Origin: an uncultured Clostridia bacterium
GTDB lineage: Bacteria > Bacillota > Clostridia > TANB77 > CAG-508
DNA: 7,210 nucleotides
Direction: 5' to 3'
Assembly (NCBI GenBank): GCA_944393275.1
Contig: CALXZQ010000057.1
Location: forward strand, 1 to 7,210
This document shows, piece after piece, positions 1 through 5,659 of this stretch. Positions within the stretch are counted from its first letter, which is position 1. Every line of letters starts with the position of its first letter. The notes beneath the pieces are model-generated. The model worked only from the letters and a program-made list of their open reading frames with translations, made no database searches and was not told the DNA's origin. The position numbers were made by a program, and so were the translations under genes.

Positions 1-23
1 AATTATTATGTCGTTTTTATGTT

Positions 24-260
24 TTATAGTAATTTAATCATCTCTGGCATATTTTTACCTTGTACTTCAGGTATGTGTATAATTTCAAATTTTGATATTT
101 TCTCTCCAAACTGTATTTCTACAATATCACCAACTTTTACATCATAACTAGGTTTTACTTGCTTTCCATTTATACTAACTCTCCCTTTATCTGCTATTTC
201 ATTTGCTATTGTTCTTCTTTTTATAACTTTTGATACTTTTAAAAATTTATCTAATCTCAA
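24..260 (-). CDS. rqcP: RqcP-like S4-domain RNA-binding protein (HslR/YabO family)
   Basis: This 78-aa protein is almost entirely one S4 RNA-binding domain. It opens MRLDKFLK, carries the basic helix KVIKRRT, and continues with the GRVSINGKQVKPS turn and the VGDIVEI strand that are typical of the family. In B. subtilis, RqcP (86 aa) binds stalled 50S subunits carrying peptidyl-tRNA and works with RqcH to add C-terminal alanine tails that mark stalled peptides for degradation. Arg2 and Arg16, which I recall as functionally important in that protein, are both present here. The start is TTG at 258-260, the only sensible start for a family that begins MRLD, and an AAGGAG lies 7 nt upstream. The gene follows the small membrane protein by 15 nt and is probably the last gene seen of the long ffs-dnaX operon. 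The usual neighbours yabP/yabQ cannot be seen because the window ends 23 bases further on. Confidence 0.85.
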   Translation of the reverse strand: MRLDKFLKVSKVIKRRTIANEIADKGRVSINGKQVKPSYDVKVGDIVEIQFGEKISKFEIIHIPEVQGKNMPEMIKLL

Positions 261-275
261 ATTTATTCTCCTTTT

Positions 276-644
276 CTATCTTCTTCTATAACATCCATAA
301 AAACTTCCACAAGAATTATTTCTCGACATATTGGTTGTATTAATTACATTTGTACTATCTCCTTCTAAAGAAGTTGTCTGCACTGAATTTATATTATTAC
401 ATATATTATTGTTTCTCAATAATTTACTAAATATACATTGTAATATTGCTACAATATAAGATAAAATTCCAAAAAATATAGATGCTATTGTCAATATACT
501 ATTACCTAATATGATTGCTACTAACAATATTATTGAGAATATTATAGCTGCAACTAAAATTGGACATTTTAATATTTTTTGCAAAGCTATTGATATTACA
601 ATTACTACGAATGTTATTGCAAAGAATATCAATAAAGTATTCAT
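276..644 (-). CDS. Small hydrophobic membrane protein, possibly DUF2651-like
   Basis: The 122-aa product has three strongly hydrophobic segments, at about residues 2-21, 28-47 and 49-74, so it is an integral membrane protein. The first two are separated by a short basic loop (QKILKCP). After residue 75 it becomes a polar Asn/Ser/Thr-rich tail with scattered cysteines (82, 112, 118) and ends in a basic GCYRRR. The overall look, hydrophobic N-terminal half plus a Cys/Asn-rich tail ending in Tyr and Arg, recalls the DUF2651 family of Firmicutes, but that is memory-based and uncertain. An excellent AAAGGAGG 6 nt before the ATG supports translation. It lies 72 nt after truA and 15 nt before rqcP on the same strand, so it is probably in the operon. 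The gap in front contains no promoter I would defend. Function is unknown; the location does not show a role in tRNA or ribosome biology. Confidence 0.7.
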   Translation of the reverse strand: MNTLLIFFAITFVVIVISIALQKILKCPILVAAIIFSIILLVAIILGNSILTIASIFFGILSYIVAILQCIFSKLLRNNNICNNINSVQTTSLEGDSTNVINTTNMSRNNSCGSFYGCYRRR

Positions 645-716
645 AATATTCCTCCTTTATTATCTTTTATCTCAGTATATATTATGAATATTTCATTTTT
701 TTGTTACTCTTCCAAT

Positions 717-1454
717 TTAATCATATTTTACTTCTACTAAATATAATCCTTGTGCTGGGAGTGTTTTCCCTGCTCTATCTCTTTTTTTTGAATTAATGAT
801 ATCAGGGATATCTTCTGGCTTTATTTTTCCTAAACCAACATCTACCAATGTTCCTGATATAATTCTTACCATATTATATAAAAAACCATTTCCTGTAAGT
901 TCTATATAAATTCTTTCATTATTTTGTTTTATATTTGCTGAGTATATTTCTCTTATACTATTTTTACTACTTGTCCCACTAGATTTAAAACCTGCAAAAT
1001 CATGTACCCCTTCAAAATATTTTATAGCTTTTTTCATATCCTCTACGTTTAATTTTGTTGGTATATGACATTCTAAATGTCTATATATAGCACTTCCTTC
1101 AAATGAATTGTTTATAACGTATCTGTATGTTTTATTTTTGCAATTATATCTACTATGAAATCTTTCTTCTACTTCTTCCGCCTTTTTTATGACTATAGAT
1201 TTTTTTAATTTTGAATTAATTGCTATAGCCATCTTCTCTATAGGAATTTTCGAATTTGTTTTAAAGTTTGCTACTTGCCCATATGCATGAACTCCAGCAT
1301 CTGTTCTTCCTGAAGCATTAAGTTGTGTTTCTTCTCCTGTTATCTCATAAATAGCTTTTTCTATATTGCCTTGAATATTTAATTTGTTTGGTTGCTTTTG
1401 CCAACCATTATATTCTCTTCCATCATATTCTATTGTTAATTTTATATTTCTTAT
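717..1454 (-). CDS. truA: tRNA pseudouridine(38-40) synthase TruA, apparent ATA start
   Basis: TruA converts uridines 38-40 of the tRNA anticodon arm to pseudouridine. The frame is open for 245 residues, the normal family length, and begins (M)[11 protein letters not shown], continues with NGWQKQ, and carries the catalytic motif GRTDAGVH at residues 49-56 with nucleophile Asp52. Further on are [17 protein letters not shown] (about 113-122) and [22 protein letters not shown] near the C-terminus. The first ATG in frame, at 1230-1232, is residue 75 and would remove the catalytic Asp, so it cannot be the functional start. Between the upstream in-frame TGA (1497-1499) and the conserved N-terminus there is no ATG, GTG or TTG. 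The codon aligned with the family start is ATA (1452-1454), 9 nt after AGGAG. It overlaps the recR stop as ATAA. If ATA is not used, the gene is a very recent start-codon mutant. The neighbourhood next to recR differs from the ecfT-truA-rplM arrangement common in Firmicutes. Confidence 0.85.
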   Translation of the reverse strand: MRNIKLTIEYDGREYNGWQKQPNKLNIQGNIEKAIYEITGEETQLNASGRTDAGVHAYGQVANFKTNSKIPIEKMAIAINSKLKKSIVIKKAEEVEERFHSRYNCKNKTYRYVINNSFEGSAIYRHLECHIPTKLNVEDMKKAIKYFEGVHDFAGFKSSGTSSKNSIREIYSANIKQNNERIYIELTGNGFLYNMVRIISGTLVDVGLGKIKPEDIPDIINSKKRDRAGKTLPAQGLYLVEVKYD

Positions 1455-2053
1455 TGTAACTCTCTCCTTCCTTCTAAAGCTTGAGTTAAAGTTATTTCAT
1501 CTGTATACTCTAAATCCCCACCAATAGGTATTCCTCTTGCTATTCTTGTTACCTTAATTCCTAATGGTTTTATTAGTTTAGATAAGTACATTGCTGTTGC
1601 TTCACCTTCTACTCTAGGATTAGTTGCTAATATTACTTCTTTTACAACTCCTTTTTGAAGTCTAGTTAACAATTCCTTTATTTTTATATCATCTGGGCCT
1701 ATTCCATTCATAGGTGATATTGAGCCATGCAATACATGATATACTCCTTTATATTCATGCGTCCTTTCCATTGCAATTATATCTTTTACATCTTCTACTA
1801 CACATATAGTACTTTCATCTCTTTTTGGATTTCCACATATTATGCAAGGGTCTGTATCTGATATGTTAAAGCATTTTGAGCAATATTTTAGATTTTTTTT
1901 GGCATTAATTATAGAAGAAACAAATTCATTTGTTTCTTCCTCACTACTATTTAATATATAAAAAGCTAGTCTAATAGCAGTTTTATGTCCAATACTAGGT
2001 AATTTTTCAAATCCTTCTATTAATTTTTCAATTGATGGTGAATATAGTGACAT
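1451..2053 (-). CDS. recR: Recombination mediator protein RecR
   Basis: RecR works with RecO, and in some species RecF, to load RecA onto SSB-coated single-stranded DNA during gap repair. The 200-aa product has the full family architecture and standard length. It has an N-terminal helix-hairpin-helix region ([17 protein letters not shown], about 18-34), a four-cysteine zinc finger (Cys58, Cys61, Cys70, Cys73), a Toprim domain (about 82-175, with [17 protein letters not shown] and [11 protein letters not shown]), and the C-terminal [20 protein letters not shown] signature (178-197). The ATG at 2053 follows AAGGAAGG in the 14-nt gap after ybaB. The stop TAA (1451-1453) shares two bases with the apparent ATA start of truA. 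Gene order dnaX-ybaB-recR is conserved across many bacteria and supports the call. Confidence 0.97.
   Translation of the reverse strand: MSLYSPSIEKLIEGFEKLPSIGHKTAIRLAFYILNSSEEETNEFVSSIINAKKNLKYCSKCFNISDTDPCIICGNPKRDESTICVVEDVKDIIAMERTHEYKGVYHVLHGSISPMNGIGPDDIKIKELLTRLQKGVVKEVILATNPRVEGEATAMYLSKLIKPLGIKVTRIARGIPIGGDLEYTDEITLTQALEGRRELQ
1462..1473 (-). promoter_or_regulatory. Ribosome binding site of truA, inside the recR 3' end
   Basis: The minus strand reads AAGGAAGGAGAG within the last codons of recR. The AGGAG core (1464-1468) lies 9 nt before the ATA at 1452-1454. It is one of the strongest Shine-Dalgarno sequences in the window and has no other start codon to serve: no ATG, GTG or TTG lies at a suitable distance downstream. 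It therefore supports initiation at the ATA, probably coupled to termination of recR translation. Confidence 0.7.
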
Positions 2054-2067
2054 ATTTAATTCCTTCC

Positions 2068-2412
2068 TTACATCAATCCTGGTATATTAAATTTTCCCAT
2101 TTGTTGTTCTGTAACACTATCTACTTTTCTTAATGCCTCATTTATACAAGTTAATATTAAATCTTCTAACATTTCTACATCTTCTGGATCTACTACTTCT
2201 TTTTTTATTTTTATTTCTTTTATCATTTTTGTTCCTGATACTTTTACAGAAACTGCTCCTCCACCTGCTGTACTTTCAAATTCTTTTGAAGCTATATCTG
2301 CTTGTGTTTTTTCTAAATCTGCTTGCATTTTTTGCGCTTGTTTCATTAAATTATTCATATTCATTCCGCCAAATCCTCCCATTCCTCCTGGGAATCCACC
2401 TCTTTTTGCCAT
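2068..2412 (-). CDS. YbaB/EbfC family nucleoid-associated DNA-binding protein
   Basis: This 114-aa protein belongs to the YbaB/EbfC (YaaK) family of small dimeric proteins that bind DNA and associate with the nucleoid; their exact role is unsettled. The sequence opens with a Gly/Met-rich leader ([14 protein letters not shown], residues 5-18), then the family helix [25 protein letters not shown], the core [12 protein letters not shown] (about 49-60), and a second helix containing [18 protein letters not shown]. The start ATG at 2412 has AGGAGG 8 nt upstream, in the 16-nt gap behind dnaX. Position between dnaX and recR is the most conserved context for this family. The low-complexity Gly-rich leader is common in Firmicutes members and is not a sign of damage. 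Confidence 0.95.
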   Translation of the reverse strand: MAKRGGFPGGMGGFGGMNMNNLMKQAQKMQADLEKTQADIASKEFESTAGGGAVSVKVSGTKMIKEIKIKKEVVDPEDVEMLEDLILTCINEALRKVDSVTEQQMGKFNIPGLM

Positions 2413-2428
2413 CTTAATCTCCTCCTTA

Positions 2429-4048
2429 TTATTCTTCTATAACATTAATTTTCAAATTATTGTCTTTAGCAAAGTTTTCTAATAATGTTGTTTCTCCTAC
2501 TGACTCTTTCTTTGCTAAATCAACTAATTTTATTTTTATTTCCTTGCCATATAGCATTGACACCTTGTTTACTAATTCATTCATATTTTCTGACTTTTCT
2601 AATATTGTTTTTCCAAAAGGCGTTAATCCATTTGGAAATTCTATTCCAATGAATAAATCATTTATTTTAGTTAATCTAGTATTTAGTAAATTTGTATATA
2701 TCATTATTTTTCCCTCTGCTTTAAATTGATTAACTAAATTTTTCCATTCTTCATTTATTTTAGGGTCTTCTTTTCCTATTTTTACATCTAGTGTTTTGGA
2801 TTGATTATTAATTTTTTTTGTTTCACTTTCTATCTTTGGAATAGGGTTATTTATTACCGGCTCTGTTATTTTTACTGAAGTTGGAATTTCTGTATTTCCT
2901 AATTTTCCTGAATTTATTTTTTCTTCTATATTATTTAATCTTTTTTCAAGTTCTTCTATTCCATTATTTTCATCTGGACTACAAGCTCTTAGTATTCCTG
3001 CCTGAAACATTATATTCTTTTGTGAAGACCACTTTATATCATTTTCTAATTCTGATAATTTATATATCAATTTTATAATTCTTTCTTTTGAAACATTTTT
3101 TAATAAATCCTTGATTTTTTCTATTTCGTTTTTGCTATATATTCCTTCGTCTTTTGTTGTTTGAAATAATAATATATCTCTTAAATATTTTACTATTTCT
3201 AAAAGTATATTTGTTGCATCTTTTCCGGTATCTAATACCTGATTTACTTTATTTAAACATTCCACTACATTATTATTTATAATATCTGTTGTTATTTCAT
3301 TTATTATATCAAAATTTGGTATTCCTACTAAATCTTTAATTTTTTCCTCTGTTATTTGATTACTGCCATCTTGTATACATCTTTCTAGAATACTCAATGC
3401 ATCTCTTAATGCTCCTTCTGATAGTACAGCTATAATTTTTAGAGCATCTTCAGTTGCATTTAATCCACTTTCTTCACAAACAATTTTTAGCCTTTTTATA
3501 ATATCTGAATTTGAAATTTTTTTAAAGTCAAATCTTTGGCATCTCGATAAGATTGTCGCAGGTAATTTTTGAGGTTCTGTTGTTGCTAAGATAAATTTTA
3601 CATGTTCTGGTGGTTCTTCTAATGTTTTTAATAAAGCATTAAATGCACCTGTAGATAACATATGAACCTCATCTATTATATATACCCTATATTTTGCCAT
3701 TGTGGGTAGAAAGTTAACTTCTTCTCTTATTGTTCTTATATCTTCAACGCTATTATTAGAAGCTGCATCCATTTCAACAATATCTGTTAGAGTACCAGCA
3801 AGCGTGGCTTTACATATATCACATTCATTACATGGTTCTCCGTCTACAGAATTTAAACAATTAATTGCTCTAGCTAATATCTTGGCTGTGGATGTCTTTC
3901 CCGTTCCTCTTACTCCATTTAAAAGATATGCATGTCCCACTCTATTTGATATTATCTGATTTTTTAAGGTTTGAGTTATATGCTCTTGACCTACTATTTC
4001 ATTAAACTTTAATGGCCTAAATTTTCTATATAACGCTGTATAAGCCAA
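2429..4048 (-). CDS. dnaX: DNA polymerase III subunit gamma/tau
   Basis: DnaX is the clamp-loader ATPase that loads the sliding clamp and, as tau, tethers polymerases and helicase at the replication fork. Taking TTG (4046-4048) as start gives 539 aa beginning [12 protein letters not shown], the standard family N-terminus. Visible motifs are Walker [10 protein letters not shown] (45-53), a zinc-binding cysteine set (Cys64, Cys73, Cys76, Cys79), Walker B IIDEVHML (124-131), and sensor-1/SRC region [16 protein letters not shown] (156-171), followed by the helical collar domain and a polar linker. The C-terminal tau-specific part starts around residue 420. A longer frame to an ATG at 4099 exists but lies within the SRP RNA and adds 17 unrelated residues. 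An A8 run at codons 410-413 could yield a shorter gamma-like product (see findings). No promoter of its own is visible; expression probably comes from the ffs promoter. Confidence 0.95.
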   Translation of the reverse strand: MAYTALYRKFRPLKFNEIVGQEHITQTLKNQIISNRVGHAYLLNGVRGTGKTSTAKILARAINCLNSVDGEPCNECDICKATLAGTLTDIVEMDAASNNSVEDIRTIREEVNFLPTMAKYRVYIIDEVHMLSTGAFNALLKTLEEPPEHVKFILATTEPQKLPATILSRCQRFDFKKISNSDIIKRLKIVCEESGLNATEDALKIIAVLSEGALRDALSILERCIQDGSNQITEEKIKDLVGIPNFDIINEITTDIINNNVVECLNKVNQVLDTGKDATNILLEIVKYLRDILLFQTTKDEGIYSKNEIEKIKDLLKNVSKERIIKLIYKLSELENDIKWSSQKNIMFQAGILRACSPDENNGIEELEKRLNNIEEKINSGKLGNTEIPTSVKITEPVINNPIPKIESETKKINNQSKTLDVKIGKEDPKINEEWKNLVNQFKAEGKIMIYTNLLNTRLTKINDLFIGIEFPNGLTPFGKTILEKSENMNELVNKVSMLYGKEIKIKLVDLAKKESVGETTLLENFAKDNNLKINVIEE

Positions 4049-4055
4049 ATTATCA

Positions 4056-4063
4056 CTTCCTTT
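4056..4063 (-). promoter_or_regulatory. Ribosome binding site deciding the dnaX TTG start
   Basis: The minus strand reads AAAGGAAG, 7 nt before the TTG at 4046-4048. It sits only a few bases after the closing helix of the SRP RNA. No comparable site precedes the alternative ATG at 4099, whose upstream bases belong to the structured SRP RNA. This site and the family N-terminus together fix the start at TTG. Confidence 0.75.
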
Positions 4064-4065
4064 AT

Positions 4066-4190
4066 ACAATAAAGCCTTTCTATGGAAAGCAGCTCTCACA
4101 TAAATACACTACTTATTGCTGCTTCCTTCCGGACCTGACAAGGTTCATAGCTCTTTATTGAAATCTACTCTCCATAGAAAGGCTATTGTC
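4066..4190 (-). ncRNA. ffs: Signal recognition particle RNA, small bacterial type (4.5S-like)
   Basis: The minus strand contains the near-invariant SRP domain IV: GTCAGGTCCGGAAGGAAGCA, with the GGAA tetraloop at 4127-4130, flanked by the asymmetric loop that binds the M domain of Ffh. The 5' and 3' ends form a perfect 14-bp helix (4171-4184 with 4073-4086). A further 5-bp pairing, 4185-4189 with 4066-4070, extends it past a 2-nt bulge, giving an RNA of roughly 112-125 nt. It lacks the Alu domain of the longer B. subtilis scRNA. The RNA forms the core of the particle that targets nascent membrane and secreted proteins. It has its own promoter at 4206-4234 and lies directly before dnaX, as in B. 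subtilis (scr-dnaX). The exact mature ends are not determined by sequence alone. No U-tract terminator follows, so maturation probably involves processing out of a longer transcript. Confidence 0.95.
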
Positions 4191-4205
4191 GCTTAATTCC
4201 TATAG

Positions 4206-4234
4206 ATTATATAATGTTTTTATTAATTTATCAA
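4206..4234 (-). promoter_or_regulatory. Sigma-A-type promoter for the ffs-dnaX operon
   Basis: On the minus strand TTGATA (4229-4234) and a perfect TATAAT (4206-4211) are separated by exactly 17 bp. Transcription would start near 4198, about 8-10 nt before the first base that pairs in the SRP RNA stem. It lies between the stop of the 252-aa membrane protein and ffs. No later promoter of similar quality is visible before dnaX, so it probably drives ffs and the downstream replication/repair genes. Confidence 0.8.
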
Positions 4235-4245
4235 TACCCCATTTA

Positions 4246-5004
4246 CTAAATTCTTTTAAATATAACATCATCAAAATTTGTTTTCTCAATTGATGTTATT
4301 CCTTTTCCTAATATATCACCTTCCGGTAAATTCATATTCACTGTTCCCTTATATTTTATTCCACTTCCAACTTCAATTATTAAATCAAATTTTATAGAAT
4401 AGTTAATCTGTTCTGTAGTTATACCCGCTTTTGCTAACAATGTTCCATTATGTATTATTTCTTCATCATTAGATTTATAATTTCCGATGTTAGTATTAGA
4501 GCTTCTAAATAATATAGTTCCTCCTTGATTGCCTATTTGCAATTCTCCTATTTTCGTTTCCGTACTCCCTAGATATTTTAATTCATCTTTAATAATATAT
4601 TGTTCTTCATTTTGGAATAGTCCTTCTGTTGCAGGCCTATAATTATTTATATTTCCTATAGCCGGTGATTTATCTACAATAATATTTTGTATACTTAAAC
4701 TCTTTATAACTTCACTTTTCTTATATTGTTCATTCTTGTCCACACTTATATAAATATCATTATTTTGAATTAGGTTTAAATCCCATTTTGTATCTGTTCC
4801 ATCATTATTAATACCTTCTGCAGAACTAATAACTATTATTTTAGATAATATAAATGGTAAATTCTTATCATCTTCGCCCTCAACTTGATATCTAAGCATA
4901 ATAAAGGCAGAAATAATCAATAATATAAGAACAATTCCTATTACTGCTATTGTATGAAACATTTTGTTATTTTTTAACCTATTGAAGTCATCAATAAAAT
5001 TCAT
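4246..5004 (-). CDS. Uncharacterised membrane-anchored protein coupled to tadA
   Basis: I do not recognise a family. The 252-aa protein has a short basic N-terminus (about 1-15, NRLKNNK), one clear transmembrane helix at about 16-37 (HTIAVIGIVLILLIISAFIM) and a long polar C-terminal part. By the positive-inside rule the N-terminus is cytoplasmic and residues 40-252 lie outside, anchored by an uncleaved signal-anchor. The outer part is rich in Asn, Ile, Lys and beta-prone stretches (for example INYSIKFDLIIEVG, about 200-214) and has no cysteines, so a beta-sandwich-like secreted domain is plausible. The ATG overlaps the tadA stop by one base (TAATG), and AAGGAG lies inside the tadA 3' end, so translation is probably coupled. 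The B. subtilis equivalent locus has no gene here, so this is a lineage-specific insertion between tadA and ffs. Function cannot be inferred. Confidence 0.8.
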   Translation of the reverse strand: MNFIDDFNRLKNNKMFHTIAVIGIVLILLIISAFIMLRYQVEGEDDKNLPFILSKIIVISSAEGINNDGTDTKWDLNLIQNNDIYISVDKNEQYKKSEVIKSLSIQNIIVDKSPAIGNINNYRPATEGLFQNEEQYIIKDELKYLGSTETKIGELQIGNQGGTILFRSSNTNIGNYKSNDEEIIHNGTLLAKAGITTEQINYSIKFDLIIEVGSGIKYKGTVNMNLPEGDILGKGITSIEKTNFDDVIFKRI

Positions 5005-5465
5005 TATTTACTCTCCTTTTTCTTTTTCCTTAATTCTTTAAAAAAATTTTGTAGTAAATCTTTACACTCTAGTTCTAAAATTCCTGTTTTAAGTTCTACT
5101 CTATGGTTAAATGGATAATTAAATAAATTAAGTACTGAACCACAGGCTCCTGTTTTTTCATCTAAAGCTCCAATATATACTTTTTTTATTCTAGAATTTA
5201 TTATTGCTCCTGCGCACATAGGACATGGTTCTAATGTTACATACATTTCACAATTTTCTAATCTCCAATTAGATAATTTTCTACTTGCTTTTTCTATAGC
5301 TATTATCTCTGCATGCTTAATTGTATTATTTTTTTCTTCTTTTGAATTATGTCCTCTAGCTATTATTTTGTCATTTTTTACAATTACTGCTCCAACTGGC
5401 ACTTCTTCTTTATTATATGCTTTCTGTGCTTCTTTTAGAGCTTCTTTCATAAATCTTTCTTGCAT
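5004..5465 (-). CDS. tadA: tRNA-specific adenosine deaminase TadA
   Basis: TadA deaminates A34 to inosine in tRNA-Arg(ACG), letting one tRNA read several CGN codons; the enzyme is essential in most bacteria. The 153-aa product has the cytidine-deaminase fold signature. HAE at 51-53 supplies the zinc ligand His51 and the proton-shuttling Glu53, and PCPMC at 80-84 supplies Cys81 and Cys84. EVPVGAVIV (21-29), GHNSKEEKNNTIKHAE and YVTLEPCPMCAGAIINSRI are typical TadA blocks, and NHRVELKTGILE is a standard C-terminal block. Length is normal. The ATG at 5465 follows AAGGTG 5 nt upstream; a second Met at residue 6 is less likely. The gene starts 23 nt after tRNA-Arg(CCU) with no terminator between them, so the two are probably co-transcribed. 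A basic Lys-rich tail (KKKKESK) ends the protein. Confidence 0.96.
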   Translation of the reverse strand: MQERFMKEALKEAQKAYNKEEVPVGAVIVKNDKIIARGHNSKEEKNNTIKHAEIIAIEKASRKLSNWRLENCEMYVTLEPCPMCAGAIINSRIKKVYIGALDEKTGACGSVLNLFNYPFNHRVELKTGILELECKDLLQNFFKELRKKKKESK

Positions 5466-5488
5466 ATTTCACCTTATATAAAAAATAA

Positions 5489-5565
5489 TGGTGTTCCCGG
5501 GCAGAATCGAACTGCCGACCTACCGCTTAGGAGGCGGTTGCTCTATCCTACTGAGCTACGGAAAC
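5489..5565 (-). tRNA. tRNA-Arg(CCU)
   Basis: The minus strand folds into a complete 77-nt tRNA with an encoded CCA end (5489-5491). The acceptor stem GTTTCCG pairs with CGGGAAC (one T-G pair), the D stem is GCTC/GAGC, the anticodon stem ACCGC/GCGGT encloses the loop CTCCTAA, and the T arm is GGCAG-TTCGATT-CTGCC. Anticodon CCT reads the arginine codon AGG. Position 32 is C and position 37 is A. It is the first gene after its own promoter and is followed after 23 nt by tadA. Confidence 0.97.
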
Positions 5566-5576
5566 ATTTCTTATTT

Positions 5577-5605
5577 AGTATACAATAAAACTTGAATTTT
5601 AGCAA
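5577..5605 (-). promoter_or_regulatory. Sigma-A-type promoter for tRNA-Arg and tadA
   Basis: The minus strand carries TTGCTA (5600-5605), a 17-bp spacer and TATACT (5577-5582), preceded by a TG that makes an extended -10. Eleven bases separate the -10 from the first tRNA base, giving a leader of only a few nucleotides as expected for a tRNA gene. Its upstream half overlaps the opposing promoter of the ttcA-like gene. Confidence 0.78.
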
Positions 5606-5620
5606 TATTGAATATATAAT
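5592..5620 (+). promoter_or_regulatory. Sigma-A-type promoter for the ttcA-like gene
   Basis: The plus strand has TTGAAT (5592-5597), a 17-bp spacer and a perfect TATAAT (5615-5620). Transcription would begin near 5627 and give a leader of about 33 nt ending in the GAGGAG ribosome binding site. Overlap with the divergent tRNA promoter covers 5592-5605. Confidence 0.75.
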
Positions 5621-5659
5621 ATATTTTGTTGAAATATTTATTTTATACGAGGAGTATAT

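Noticed and set aside
1..23. Start of a further gene after rqcP
   Set aside because: Only 23 AT-rich bases with no ribosome binding site or readable start; nothing can be supported.
645..716. Promoter in the 72-nt gap after truA
   Set aside because: A TATACT-like hexamer exists but no -35 at a proper distance; base composition alone explains it.
782..789. A8 run in truA as a programmed frameshift site
   Set aside because: The frame is intact across it, there is no known truA frameshift, and A runs are common in this AT-rich DNA.
717..1232. A 171-aa truncated TruA starting at ATG 1230-1232
   Set aside because: The same frame continues upstream for 74 conserved codons including the catalytic Asp52, so the ATG is internal.
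2133..2417. Plus-strand open frame of 94 codons rich in Leu/Phe
   Set aside because: It lies wholly opposite ybaB, is a low-complexity mirror of Lys/Glu-rich codons, and has no ribosome binding site or family resemblance.
2460..3959. Plus-strand open frames at 2460-2729, 2881-3078 and 3702-3959
   Set aside because: All are antisense to dnaX, whose motifs (Walker A, Walker B, SRC) are intact; none has a ribosome binding site or recognisable domain.
4073..4184. Perfect 14-bp inverted repeat 4073-4086/4171-4184 as IS ends or an attenuator
   Set aside because: It is the closing helix of the SRP RNA, and the bases between contain the invariant SRP core, not a transposase.
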